A DNA stretch of 64,000 nt from the NCBI GenBank assembly GCA_026027325.1, contig JAMSLZ010000009.1:434001-498000 (forward strand), read 5' to 3'. Numbering within the stretch: the stretch's first letter is position 1; each line of letters begins with the position of its first letter. Source of the DNA: Actinomucor elegans (taxonomy: Eukaryota; Mucoromycota; Mucoromycetes; Mucorales; Mucoraceae). The notes beneath the pieces are model-generated. The model saw only the letters and a program-made list of their open reading frames with translations, made no database searches and was not told the DNA's origin. Both the position numbers and the translations under genes were made by a program. Positions 25,033 through 36,947 of this stretch are shown piece by piece.

Positions 25033-27199
25033 AGTATGAATGTGTTAGAGAGAAAAGAATTAGAATGCCCGAGCTATTAAAAGCATTTATTATTATATTA
25101 AATCACCGTGTCTGTGACAACAACAGCGCGTAATAGGATAACTCAACTAAACATGCCGAGGTTTAATTTTTTTTAAAAAAAGCTGAGTAGGTCTTTATTG
25201 CTCAAAATATTGGCCAACATCTTTTAGCTGTAGACACTCCTCTTTTGAGGTCTAGCTACTAATCCTTAGCTAATTCTTTATGATAAGGTGTATTTCAATC
25301 ATTTTTCTTTGTAATTTTATGAGAAGCTTAACTTTTTAGGTGTAAAAACAGAAAACCACAAAATTGCATATAACTCGTATATATAACTCCTTGTTTCGAA
25401 GAAAATAATTCTTAATATTTACATCATTTAATGCATGATTAACCGTTAAGAGGATTTTGTTAAAAGGTCACGTCAAAGTTGTTGTGTCCTGCATTCTCAG
25501 TTTAATGTTTGGTTTCCCTGGGCCAATAAAAAGCGCGAAAAATCGTAAGGGAAACATAAATTTTTCATTTCTAATGGTTTTTTTTCATTGAAGAGCTCAT
25601 TTTAGAGGCATGGTTTGTAATAAACATAGATGTATAGTGTTGTCATATAACCATTTAGTATATATATATATATACATATATTATATAAAAAAAATTCAAA
25701 CTATGTTCGTAAACTAAAATGACAATATGCTTGACCTGATTAAAAAAATACTCGAATGACAATGTATAATTATTTTTGCGTTATTATAGCACAATAAAGT
25801 TATCCGCAGATTTCTTTAATGTGATTTTCATTTATCTGTGAATTTTTATCATTCGAAAATGAGATAAATGTGGATCTTAATTACCCAAAAATCAACAATC
25901 AAAACTCGAAATGGACTTTTCCCGCTGCTGTGCCTATGAGCCTATTATAGAAACAGAACAATCAAGCAAACTATCATAGAAACACAATTAAATACAGATA
26001 CTCGTAACCAGAGTGCATTCATAATATTATCATTTTTATTGAATAAAATAATACTATTATGCCAGATCTCAATCAAGTTTATTATTAAATACACTGAGTA
26101 TATCCATTAATAGATAGAACGCGATTTTGATGCTGCAGATGATATACAATTGTTGCACTTACAGAAAGTTATTTCAATCAGTGATAGATTAAGGTAGTCA
26201 AAGGCCATCTTGCATACAAAGAATTTCAAAATGACAAAAATATGCATTTTTATCTTGAAATTCAAAAGGCCTCATGCACAGAGTGAGCGAGATGAATTTA
26301 CTTGGATTCTATATCAATCTTATTTATCTACAAGCGATGTATTAACATATCATAGCTTTTGGTAACAAACTAATGAAAGTGCCTTTACTGATTTCAATTA
26401 CAATGTCATGCCTGGGTTAATAATAGGATGAAAGGCGTTGAGCCTGAATTTTATTATTCTGTAATACTTGTTATAGATACTTCAATGTGTTAGCAGATAG
26501 TACAGGTTGTATAAGAAAACAAAGTAAAAGGACAACGCTTATAACAAAGAACAAAAACACAAAATTTACATTAACATATCTCAATTCATAACTAGGTGGA
26601 TAGTATTTTAAAACGTGCAAAAGTAATTGTTCATTTTGAGCATGAGGTGCCAATTAGATGTTATATTTGACTGGGATGGGCCGATCACTAATTTACATAA
26701 CCTGGCTCCAGATTAATAGATCCCTTGACCGATTTCTGTCAGAATAATCTACCACGTATATTAGGACGCTATTCAAGAGTATATATTGGTATCTGAATTT
26801 GTTTTGTTTCATTCTCAAGATTGACCTTAGTACTGATTTGTGCCTAACGCCTTATATATAAAGTTAAAATTTTGGATGGAGATCATTTGCTCAGCCTTCT
26901 CACAGCTATTATACATATTTTAAGCAGTTGATTGGCTTTCATTGAAACACCAACAAAATACAAGATGAAAGACCACCATTATTATACTATTTGATATTTC
27001 CAAACGAGTCTTTTAAAGCGCTTTGATATGAACAGAATTCTATATTATATTTATTACAAAGAGTCCCATAAGCTTCCTTTTAGAGCTTACCGACTTTTTT
27101 TTATCTTTTTAAAAACATTAAATAAGAAAGATATTTTTAAGGGCATGGTGGTGAATTATAAAAACATGTAGAGAAACGAGAAAAAGAATGTGATGCAAT
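25033..27199. other. Intergenic spacer, nothing recognised
   Basis: 2.2 kb of AT-rich DNA between the divergent chitinase promoter and the 3' end of HSP90. A short (TA)n tract occurs near 25660-25690. No coding exon or RNA gene was found; small frames here lack any recognisable sequence. Confidence 0.5.
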
Positions 27200-29469
27200 T
27201 TAATCAACTTCCTCCATCTTGGAGACCTCAGCGTTGTCTTCGACAACGGCTTCAGTAGCGGGCTCATCAGCAGTGGTGAGCTCATCTTCATCAATGGAAA
27301 GACCAAGAGAGACCATACGGTTGATACGGGTAGCGAAAGAGCTAGGGTCATCAAGAGTGAAACCAGAGGTCAACAAAGAGGTCTCATACAACAAGGTAAC
27401 AAGGTCCTTGGCAGTACGGTCGTTGGCATCGGCAGAAATCTTGGCCTTAAGAGCCTTGATGATAGCGTGGTTAGGGTTCAATTCCAAAGTCTTCTTGGAA
27501 GCCATGTAGCTGGACATGGAAGAATCACGGAGAGCTTGAGCCTTCATGATACGTTCCATGTTAGCGGACCAACCGAATTGACCGGTAGTCAAGACACAGG
27601 GGGAATCAGTCAACATGGAAGAGAGAACAACCTTCTCAACCTTTTCACCGAGGATATCCTTGACGGTCTTGCAGAGGCCTTCGAATTCAGCCTTCTCAGC
27701 CTCACGGGCCTTCTTCTCTTCCTCATCTTCTTCGAGTTCAAGACCATCCTTGGTGATACAGACCAACTTCTTGTCCTCGTATTCCTTGAGTTGAGTGGTA
27801 GCATATTCATCAATGGGGTCAGTCATCAAGAGGACCTCAATACCCTTCTTCTTGAAACCTTCAAGGAAAGGAGAGTTCTCAACGGCAGCGCGAGATTCAC
27901 CAGTGATGTAGTAGATGTTCTTTTGCTTCTCGGGCATACGGGTAACGTAATCCTTGAAGGAGGTCATCTCATCACCAGACTTGGTAGAGTGGTAACGCAA
28001 CAACTCAGCGAGCTTGTTACGGTTTTGGGTATCTTCGTGGATACCGAGCTTGATGTTCTTGCTGAAGGCTTCATAGAACTTGTCAAAGTTCTCCTTATCC
28101 TCAGAGATCTCTTGGAACATCTCAAGACACTTCTTGACGAGGTTCTTACGGATGACCTTCAAGATCTTGTTTTGTTGGAGCATTTCACGAGAAATGTTAA
28201 GAGGGAGATCTTCGGAATCGACGACACCCTTGACGAAGCTGAGCCATTCGGGCATCAAATCCTCACAGTCATCCATGATGAAGACACGACGGACGTAGAG
28301 CTTGATGTTGTTTCTCTTCTTCTTGGTTTCGAACATATCGAAAGGAGCACGCTTGGGAACGTAAAGGATAGCACGGAATTCAAGTTGACCTTCAACGGAG
28401 AAGTGCTTGACGGCCAAATGGTCTTCCCAATCGTTAGAGAGAGCCTTATAGAATTCAGAGTATTCCTCGGGCTTGACATCCTCAGGGTTGCGGGTCCAGA
28501 GAGGCTTGGTCTTGTTGAGTTCCTCGTTCTCGACAACAGTTTCCTTGATGGTCTTCTTCTTCTTTTCATCCTTCTTTTCATCCTCATCAGTGACTTCTTC
28601 GATCTTGGCACCTTCAGTGGCGACTTCTTCCTCATCATCAGAGACTTCCTTCTCAACTTCCTTTTCAACAACGAGTTGGATAGGGTAAGAGATGAACTCG
28701 GAGTGCTTCTTGACAATGTCCTTGATCTTCTTCTCGTCAAGATATTCGAGCTAGAATTGAAAATTTTTTAGTCCCTTGTCTGAATTTTTTTCCCCTTCCT
28801 GTCGAAGCTTGCCAGCCCAAACAAGGAATTTCCCGTTATATTTTCTTACCTGATCTTCCTTCATGAAGAGACGCATCTCAGTACCACGGCCAAGGGGAGG
28901 GTTGACTTCATCACGAGTGATGGTGAAAGAACCACCGGCAGCAGACTCCCAGATGTATTGTTCATCATCGTTGTGCTTGGTAATGACTTGGACCTTATCG
29001 GCAACGAGGTAAGCAGAGTAGAAACCGACACCGAATTGACCAATCATGGAGATATCAGCACCAGAAGAAAGGGCTTCCATGAAACCCTTAGTACCAGACT
29101 TGGCAATAGTACCCAAGTTGTTAACCAAATCAGCCTTAGTCAAACCGATACCAGTATCACGGATAGTCAAGATGTTGTTTTCCTTGTCAGGGATAATACG
29201 GATGTAGAGATCCTTTTCAGAGTCAAGGACAGAGGGATCAGTCAAAGATTGATAACGGATCTTGTCCAAAGCATCAGAAGAGTTGGAAATCAATTCACGC
29301 AAGAAGATTTCCTGTAGATCGTGATGGTTTTAGTATGAATAACGCGTTTTTTTTTTCATTTTCACATTTCTCGCTACTTTACCTTGTTGGAATAGAAAGT
29401 GTTGATGATCAAACTCATCAACTGAGAAATCTCAGCTTGGAAAGAAAAGGTCTCGGTTTCGGTAGACAT
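27200..29469 (-). CDS. HSP90: Cytosolic heat-shock protein Hsp90
   Basis: ATP-driven dimeric chaperone. Three exons, about 705 residues. The GHKL ATPase domain begins [18 protein letters not shown] and carries [35 protein letters not shown] and [17 protein letters not shown] charged linker (about residues 215-265, Glu/Lys runs) follows. The middle domain has [20 protein letters not shown] and the catalytic-loop [11 protein letters not shown]. The C-terminal dimerisation domain ends in MEEVD, the TPR-cochaperone docking motif of cytosolic forms. The codon use is very even and GC-richer than the neighbours, as expected for a highly expressed gene, and it explains the long stop-free antisense frames here. 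A near-consensus heat-shock element lies about 130 bp upstream. Confidence 0.98.
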
Positions 29470-31326
29470 CTTATTATAAATGAACAATAAAGAAAGGAAA
29501 AAAAGAGGTATAAAGAATACGTTTTCCTTTAGTTTTATACCAGAAAGGAGAATGGAAGGATATGGAATTCAAAAAGTTTTTACGAGTCACGGTTTTCTTT
29601 CTCGCAAGTTCTATTCACTTCGGAGTTGACTGAATACGTTGGTACTGGGCTGATTGTTCGATTTATTGGAGTCTGTTCACGCCTCTTCCCAACAATGGCC
29701 GGCTTACTAAGTTGCAGCCTTATATCTAAGACAAAGCAAAAAACATTTAAAAAGACTTGAATAATCCTTGGCTCTTAATTTTACGATGTTTGATTAGTAA
29801 TATTCTCGGTTAAAACATACGCCCTTGCTCTATATTCATTGTTTTCTGCCAAAACACCAAAAACAAGACCGATAAGAAATATTTCTATCGTACAATTGTA
29901 TCAAAAAAGTTATAAGATTTTAATTAAGAGGGAAAAATAAGCAATCATCTAGTTATTGAAGGCAATGGATTAATCGATGTCTACATGTTATTTAATACAT
30001 CAACAGAATTGTAATAGATCTCAGGTGGTATTAGATATGGCAGCTCATTCTGAATGTGAACCGCTAATCAGATGCGACAGTTGATCAAGATTGAATGCGA
30101 TCTCCTTTGTTGATTACCACCATATCAATTTTCTTTTATTACGCCGCTAGTTTTATGCTATGGTTATTTTTCTGGCTCAGCTAATAAATTTCTATAATAG
30201 AAGTTAGAAATCGAAACTTTAAGGGACAAAGAAAATAAGTTAGGGGTCTGTGGGGTTGATAGAAGCTGTAGGGAATTATATTCTGTTTTGAACGATGTAG
30301 CTAATGCAAGAAAGCAAAAAGAAAATTTGGCATCAGAAAGATATAATGTTATACTTTCAGAGCCTCCAATAACTTGATTAAGTTTATATGTAGTCATAAA
30401 CATCTAATGATTGAAAAAAAAATCTACATATTGTTCTACATATACTTTTTGTTTCAAATATTTAACTCAGTGGTTGAGGGACTAGATAGAGTTGTGCGAC
30501 TTGAAGGATTGTATCTTAGGACTCATGATGGATGATCCGCCTTTTCAAATTCCATAACCAATGAAGTTTCTGCCTTAAAATGGATTCTCTAAATCCTAAA
30601 AGATATGCGCATATTTGGGTTTTTTTTATAAATAATAAACGTTACTTAGATTAAATCCTTTGTCTAATAGTATACATTGCAAAATAAAACGAATAAAAAA
30701 AAATTACTCTAAAAATTAAAAGCGCTAGAACATCGAAATTTCTTAGAGCTCCGACGTGTAGATTTACAGCTACAAAGATTGATTAATTGAATAAACAATA
30801 TTACTTTTTATATAATTGCAAATATTCAGAGATATATCTCAGCTTGCTAAGCTACAGATACCATTCGAATTTCTTTATGGAGTATATATTTCATTTCGGT
30901 AGCCAATAAAATCGGCGTTCCTGTCAGGTTAAATCTTTGATGAAGCCTATACTAGAAAATGCATATCATGCTTTAGAAGCTGTCAAATCCATATTTGTAT
31001 TTTCTGATCTCAAAAATACGATAGGGCTTGCAATGCTCTTTCGGAAATATGAAAAGAGAAAATTGTCCCAGATAGTAAAAAAAAAGTGGTCATCGGAGTT
31101 CTTTAGCGCTTTCCGAAAGTGTTATGCTGTTATGCAGGTTTACAAGAACATACTTTATTCTATAGATTTCCTTAAAATGAAACCTTTTCCCCCGTTTGGT
31201 AACGCTCTACATATGATCATTTTACGTTTTTGTTGAGGGGCACCATGGAGGGATAGTATCAGAGGAGTACGGGGTTATAATTGTCTGTTCATGTCGAATA
31301 TATGTTACTTCGACACAATTGCACCA
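29470..31326. other. Intergenic: HSP90 upstream region and spacer
   Basis: The first 200 bp hold the HSP90 promoter. The rest is AT-rich with no supported gene. A 98-codon frame (ATG 30940 to stop 31236, + strand, basic, e.g. YEKRKLSQIVKKKWSSEFF) has no family match that I recognise and no splice partners; it may be a repeat remnant. Confidence 0.45.
29599..29611 (-). promoter_or_regulatory. Candidate heat-shock element upstream of HSP90
   Basis: TTC-TC-GCA-AG-TTC matches the alternating nTTCnnGAAnnTTCn pattern with one mismatch in the middle unit, 130 bp before the HSP90 ATG. Hsf1 binding is inference. Confidence 0.4.
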
Positions 31327-32024
31327 TTAGTTTGTACTAAACCAAATGCAACCATCTGCTCTATCACCTTGATACTTTTCAAATAATCCTTCTACAAATG
31401 TTTCTCTAATAAAGCAATCTAGTACGTCGGGTATAATCAAGCTATAATCACGCCAAAAACTCGCGCCTGGTGCATTTCCATGTCTACCAACAGCATGTAA
31501 TACAAAATCTGGCGATCTGTGCGTATGTCTGCAAAAGAGAGAGAGAGAGTGAGGATTGAATTTCTTGATCGTTTTGATCGAAAGCATACCCAAAGATTTG
31601 GCCTAGCCCATACTTGTGCTTTTCAATTAGTTCCAACACATTGCTATCCTTGACTATAAGAATAGAGTCTGCTTCGTAAGCTAGTTTGTCTCCGAAATAC
31701 ATGACAATTTTGCGTTCGAATTGCATATGAGGTATCTCAGTGCTAGGCACCACATTGTTTTTGATGATCTTAACATGGCTAGGCACATTATAATAAGCAG
31801 AGAGAATGCGCTGTAGGTTACCAGTGGCTTGAATGAGCATGCGCTCCAAGGGCGAAAAGGCATCTGGCAGTCTCAAAAAAACATTTTTGGAAGATACTGT
31901 GGGAAATATTAGCTAATAATTCAAGCGCAAAAAAAATGACAAGCGGCTTACATTCTTCTGTAAATTGAAAGGGTATCTTTTGATATTGCTCAGTATTAGT
32001 TGGTTCTGGCAATCGCCCTGTCAT
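31327..32024 (-). CDS. Chorismate-lyase-fold (DUF98-like) protein
   Basis: Three exons give about 195 residues. The core VFLRLPDAFSPLERMLIQATG, followed by NLQRILSAYY, resembles the DUF98/chorismate pyruvate-lyase start (L-S-P-x-x-R-x-L-L-x-x-x-G-x-x-T-R-x-L). The second block FERKIVMYFGDKLAYEADSI then IEKHKYGLGQIFG matches the family's A-E-S-x-I and I-G-x-L-L region. The tail ends HGNAPGASFWRDYSLIIPDV and ends with an acidic helix. Bacterial and archaeal relatives remove pyruvate from chorismate to give 4-hydroxybenzoate for ubiquinone; whether this does is unknown. There is no targeting signal or membrane segment. Intron ends are GTAAGC/CACAG and GTATGC/TTGCAG. The HMG-box gene lies 230 bp upstream on the same strand. 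Confidence 0.6.
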
Positions 32025-32257
32025 TTTTATATATTTTGTAATAAAGAGTGGCGAATATCAAGTATTTTATAAAAAGGGAAAAAAGGAAAGAAAAAAAAAA
32101 AGGGAAAGGTCCCTTGCCTTTAACGTTAAGTCGGCAAGGTCGCACTGAGAATCAAATTTGGTAGGCTTTAGCAATGGATTGAGAACAAAATGACCTAAAG
32201 GCCTTTTTATTGTTTATTACGTAAAAAAAAAAAAAAAAAAAAGGGTATTCAATTAAA

Positions 32258-33327
32258 CTAACTCCAAACACCTGAATCATTAAACAAAAGGCGATTGTTG
32301 CTTTCATATCCCGAGTCAGTATCCGGGTCAGGATCGCTAAAGAGTTTATAATAGTTTCCCATTTGAAAGGGAGTATTGATGTTTATGAGAGTATTTTGCA
32401 TAGCCAAAGGGCTTGAATCAAACGCTTGACGGGTTGCAGGTGATTGAAAGTAGTCCAATAAGGGAGTCTCCAAAGATTGGCTATTAGGTGTAGTGTTAGA
32501 GGGACAAAGCTGAGAAGAATCCAGGTGTTGAAGGTCTTTGTAAGAAGGAAAAGCGCAGTTTGACGAGTTAACATTGTTACTTAAATATTGTTGACCCTTA
32601 AGATCGAAATAGTTCGCACCGAGATTAACGTCAAGCTCATTACCTGTTTGATTATTCAGCATAGAATATTGAGGCACATACTGTTGGTAGTATTGAGAGG
32701 TTGTCAAGGCAGTGAGTTGATTATCGGTATAAGCATAGTCGTCTTGTGTGTTACCCCAGAGGTTATCATTTTCGCCAAACAATACTGTATCTTCATACAA
32801 CAACTTCTCTTGTATCCCTGTTACTGAGAAAGGTGTTTCAAGTGTACAAAAAGGCTCTTCTTTAGGCTTTTTGGAATCCAAATTACCAGCAGTTGAAGCC
32901 TTTCTAGACTTTTTTGCTTTGGGCCGAAAGATATAATCAGGATACCTGTTATAGGTTGGTCAATAGATGCTATACAATTGACTATAAGTAAAACTTACTT
33001 TTCAGCATGCGCATCTTTAGCAGCAGCAGCCTTTGAGATAAAGACAGATTTTTCATCATGGGTAGCATTATGCCACCACTTGGCTACGATCTTGGAGATT
33101 TCACGATGATTAGCGGTAGGACAAAACTTGCGAATGATTGATTGTTTCTCGGTTCGGTAGGACATAAAACTATTGACAGGGCGAGGGATATGACCAGGCT
33201 TGGGTTTCCGAATTCGAGGGCGTCTAATGCGGCCAGGGGGGGATCGAGCGCAGATCTCATCTAGTTGGATCATATCTTGCTGTTGAGCTTTCGTAAAATA
33301 TTTGCGTAATTCGTTATGGTCCAGCAT
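32258..33327 (-). CDS. HMG-box (MATA_HMG-type) DNA-binding regulator
   Basis: Two exons, about 330 residues. A MATA-type HMG box spans about residues 45-115: HIPRPVNSFMSYRTEKQSII, then the helix-2 EISKIVAKWWHNATHDEKSV and helix 3 running into EKYPDYIFRPK, with a basic tail KAKKSRK. The remaining 210 residues are Gln/Asn/Ser/Tyr rich with no domain (NLWGNTQDDYAYTDNQL) and probably an activation region. Such boxes bind the minor groove at ATTGT-like sites. Mucoralean SexM/SexP belong to this class, but the usual sex-locus neighbours (TptA, RnhA) are absent here; the flanks are a DUF98-like gene and RPL35, so an autosomal HMG regulator is more likely. The intron is 52 bp at about 32945-32997. 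Confidence 0.85.
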
Positions 33328-33562
33328 AACGGTCTGAATGAATGGAATTGGGATTATTAAATTGAATGAAAGGAATGATATGTATGCGATAGCTTTTCTG
33401 CTTGGTTCAAGTTATATACTCTTGAACAATTCATTGTTTCTACTAGATAATAACAACTCACCCGATTTATGCGATGCTCAAAACAAAGACTTAAGTGGTA
33501 AAACAATGAAACAATGGCACAAAGCTTCTTTATCTTGATCAATTTTTATTTAAAGAATCAAT

Positions 33563-34311
33563 TTAAGCCTTAACAGCGTACTTGCGAAGAGGGAAGTGGG
33601 CTTCCTTCTTTTGTTGACGAACAGTCTTCTTGGACTTTTCGAAAGGAGTCAAAGCTCTACGCATGGCACGGGTCTTCTTGACACGGAGATCAAGAGGAGT
33701 GAACTTCTTCTTTTGGTAGAAAAGACGGAGCTGTTCGCGTTGAGTTTGGTTGATGACAGTCAAGACACGGGCAACGTTCTTACGAGCCTCACCACTATAC
33801 ACAATATTAGTTTTCTGTCGGCCTTTGCCTACATATAGTATATATACTTACATTTCTTGGAGCTTACCACCAGCGACCTTTTGGACGCGGATAGCAGCAA
33901 GCTGTTGCTTTTGTTCATCGAGGATCTTGACAAGCTCGGCCTTGTTCTTGTTGCGGAGTTCGTGAGCTTTGACGGCAGCCTACAAAAAAATGTTTATAAG
34001 TTCTCCAGTCTTTGGCCTAATTACAAACAATGCCATCCATCAATCACATTTCATCCAATACATCTTTATAGGGTATCAAGAGAGAGAAAAATACACTCCA
34101 TAGTAGCAGTTGATCTATTCAAGTAGCAAATGTATTTGCATTTGTCTAAGGGCCGAAGAATGTTTGGCGCTTCATTGAAATTTCAACGCATTGTCTAAAG
34201 AGGCTGAATCGAAGCTTACTGGATTTCATGTGTTTTTGGATCTTTCGTCTCATCATATAGATGCTGTGTGATTGATGGATTCCGCAATATATTAGATGGA
34301 TGCCTTACCAT
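33563..34311 (-). CDS. RPL35: 60S ribosomal protein L35 (uL29)
   Basis: Component of the large subunit near the peptide exit tunnel. Exon 1 is only the ATG (34309-34311); a 329-bp intron follows, then [20 protein letters not shown] (34-kb side exon ending near 33854) and a last exon [19 protein letters not shown], then [20 protein letters not shown] and the basic tail [14 protein letters not shown]. About 123 residues, the family length. The first intron is five times longer than the others in the window. It is head to head with RPL43, 634 bp away. Confidence 0.95.
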
Positions 34312-34945
34312 TGTAATGATGCTTCAAGAGTAAGAGGAGGTTTTCTATGGGCCTGGAGCCGTATAATGCTTTTGTTATCCCGAAATTTGATCGCTGTCTT
34401 TGGGGCCCACATCTACCATGCGAACTGCCGATAATTTAATTTCCGGCCCGGACAATTTTGTGCGTCTGCAGTACATTCATAATCAATAATCCATATAGAC
34501 TTGATCCATCATGATCAGCCATGTCCAACGCGTCGTGATAGGCGTATTAGACGTACAAAGAGCTTATTTACAGTATTTTTCTATTACTCAATTCCAAAAA
34601 TGAGCCCAGAATCGCGTAAATGATGACTCATAGCTTATTTTTAAGGATAATGGGCCTATCGCCCTTATTGTTCAGGGCAGACAGTATCACACTATAAAGT
34701 TTGGTTCATTTACTCGAGATTTATTACTTTAATTGTCTCCCAAAGATTTTGTTTGGAGCAAAAGCTGTTTGCTTGGGTTCTTGGGTTGCTTTTACTAATG
34801 AAAAGCGCATAAAATTCGATCTAAAAATCATTCAAGCCTCTCAAATTTCAATTTCCGGGGGCGAAGAAAAAAAAAATAGCCAAAATGGAAATTAAACAGC
34901 GTAAAGCATTAGAACCCTCTCTTTGAACGAACTCGTATCTACGAA
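34312..34945. promoter_or_regulatory. Divergent promoter region of RPL35 and RPL43
   Basis: 634 bp between the start codons of two ribosomal protein genes that face away from each other, suggesting co-regulated expression of two 60S proteins. GC-richer blocks occur around 34380-34520. No specific site could be assigned. Confidence 0.55.
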
Positions 34946-35353
34946 ATGGTAAAGAAACTCATCCATCCATCCATCTATAGAACATCAATGTATTGAAATT
35001 TGTTATCATCACATAGGCTAAGCGCACTAAGAAGGTCGGAATCACCGGTAAATACGGTACCCGTTATGGTGCCTCTCTCAGAAAGACCGTTAAGAAGATG
35101 GAAATCACCCAACATTCCAAGTACACCTGTACTTTCTGTGGTAAGGACGCTGTCAAGCGTACTGCCGTCGGTATCTGGAAGTGTAAGGGTTGTAAGAAGA
35201 CCATGGCCGGTGGTGCATACACTGTCTCGTAAGTGCATTTTTTTTTTTTTGAGGAAAGTATATGAGAACTAAACAAACATTGATATTAGCACTACTGCCG
35301 CTGCTACTGTCCGTTCTACTGTCCGTCGTCTCCGTGAACTCGCCGAGATCTAA
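34946..35353 (+). CDS. RPL43: 60S ribosomal protein L43 (L37a, eL43)
   Basis: Zinc-binding large-subunit protein, 92 residues. Exon 1 is only ATG (34946-34948); after a 71-bp intron comes [20 protein letters not shown], then the zinc ribbon [22 protein letters not shown] (C-x2-C-x14-C-x2-C) and AGGAYTVS. The last exon (from about 35290) gives [20 protein letters not shown]. Length and sequence are fully typical. It shares its upstream region with RPL35, which is also interrupted directly after the ATG. Confidence 0.97.
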
Positions 35354-35512
35354 GATGTTTTTGCCCTCTTTATTAGATTCCAATAAAAAACACTCCAAAA
35401 CTCTCATAGTTTCGAAAACATTGTATAAAAAAAAGATTAACGCTATTATTATCTCTTTGTGGGGGAGGGGAAAGGTTTGGAAGGAATTCAATGGCATGAA
35501 TGATATCCATGT

Positions 35513-36718
35513 TTAGATTTCTTCTTCATCGCTAAACGTATTGAATAGTGAAGCAAAAGCATCATCATCTTTGTCACTAGTTGTAGCAACTGTATTGATA
35601 GGGTTTCCAGTAGGTGTTGTTGTATGCGATGAGGATGTAGATTGTAGACGATCCGATAGTTTCTCTTTCAACAGTTGCTCTGTCTGTGGATGTCCCACAC
35701 GATAGCTCATATCGGCTGATGTTTGAATAAAGAACGTAGATGTAGCAGGCGTGATCAATATTTTACTCATTTCGGTATATCCATGGTTGGCAGCGTACAA
35801 TAGTGGTAAGTTAGTCGAGTTTGATGAGTTATTGGGCGTAAAGCAAGGATCCGCATTTGCTTCTTCTATTAAATATCGCACAATATCAATCTTTCTCTGC
35901 TGAACTGCCAAATAAAGAGGTGTTTCTTCCAGTATGTTCACAACATTAGGATTACAATTGAGTTCAACCAGTTTTTTGACTATTTCCAGTCTATTCCAAG
36001 TCACTGCATGATGAAGCACAGTGGCAAATCGAGTTCTACCGTTCACATCCGCTCCTCCATCTATCAAAGCAATTGCAGTATCTATATAGCCAAAACTAAT
36101 AGCGATAGCAAGTGGTGACAGCCCGCGTTGGTTGTGTTGATCAATAGGCACTCCTTTTGATATCAAGAGCGGTATCGATTCTGTAAAATTATTCGTAGCA
36201 GCCAAGTGGAGTAGGGTATTTCCTTGGGCATCCGTCACAGAAACATCTGCACCAGCTTGACTATTTATTAGTAATTCAACACATGGTAAAGAATTCGAAA
36301 AAATGGCATTGGTAAGAGGTGTATGACCAAGAGAATCTTTAGCATCCAGCATAGATCCGTTTTCAATCAGCAGTTCAACACCGTCAATGAGTCCTTTTGA
36401 ACAAGCAGCATGCAAAGCTAATTCGTAATGAGGACCATTGAGCCGGTTGACGTCGATATCGGGCTGTAATAACAATATGCGCAACGCCTCAGTGCTTTTG
36501 TTGTAGGCTGCTAGGTATAGTAAGCTATATCCATCTTTGTTCATGATATCAACACTATTGTTTTTCGATTTAATAAACTGATAGAGTGCTTTAATGTTGA
36601 GCTGTTCGAGATTGATGGATTTCCAGATCTCAAGTTCATCTTGGGTCATCGTTCGAGATTTCTTACAGAGTATATCGCTTGCTTCATCTATTGCAGCTCG
36701 TTTATCTCCAGTGATCAT
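35513..36718 (-). CDS. Ankyrin-repeat protein
   Basis: Intronless, 401 residues. Eight or so ankyrin repeats span about residues 58-330 (DGYSLLYLAAYNKSTEALRI; LGHTPLTNAIFSNSLPCVEL; QGNTLLHLAATNNFTESIPL; RGLSPLAIAISFGYIDTAIA; EETPLYLAVQQRKIDIVRYL). The N-terminal 55 residues are charged, and the C-terminal 70 are Ser/Thr rich ending in the acidic SDEEEI. Ankyrin stacks bind proteins; no partner can be named. The 3' end is convergent with RPL43, 159 bp away. Confidence 0.85.
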   Translation of the reverse strand: MITGDKRAAIDEASDILCKKSRTMTQDELEIWKSINLEQLNIKALYQFIKSKNNSVDIMNKDGYSLLYLAAYNKSTEALRILLLQPDIDVNRLNGPHYELALHAACSKGLIDGVELLIENGSMLDAKDSLGHTPLTNAIFSNSLPCVELLINSQAGADVSVTDAQGNTLLHLAATNNFTESIPLLISKGVPIDQHNQRGLSPLAIAISFGYIDTAIALIDGGADVNGRTRFATVLHHAVTWNRLEIVKKLVELNCNPNVVNILEETPLYLAVQQRKIDIVRYLIEEANADPCFTPNNSSNSTNLPLLYAANHGYTEMSKILITPATSTFFIQTSADMSYRVGHPQTEQLLKEKLSDRLQSTSSSHTTTPTGNPINTVATTSDKDDDAFASLFNTFSDEEEI

Positions 36719-36947
36719 CTTTTAATATTATTAATTAAAGAAAAAGGTTCGTATGTCTTACTACGACTGTAGGCTTTTACAAGTACCAGCCGCCGAAAAG
36801 GGGTTTAAAAGTCAGGCGATACTCAATTGTTTGTAAGAAAAGTGCATTGACCAAGAGCATTCAATCATCAACTAGAAGTACTCTTCAAACAATTAGTTCA
36901 TTTATATAAGATTACGTTACTATGCTACTAATTCTATATTCTGTAAA

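Noticed and set aside
27467..28771. 434-codon frame on the + strand
   Set aside because: It is the antisense shadow of HSP90; the biased codon use of that gene keeps the complement open. Its sequence shows no domain.
30940..31236. 98-residue basic protein
   Set aside because: No family match and no neighbouring exons; composition is what AT-rich spacer frames often show.
32258..33327. Window taken as the sex locus
   Set aside because: No triose-phosphate-transporter or RNA-helicase gene lies nearby, so HMG class alone does not support the claim.
33980..34308. snoRNA inside the long first intron of RPL35
   Set aside because: A C-box-like ATGATGA is present, but I found no D box (CTGA) at a fitting distance and no terminal stem.
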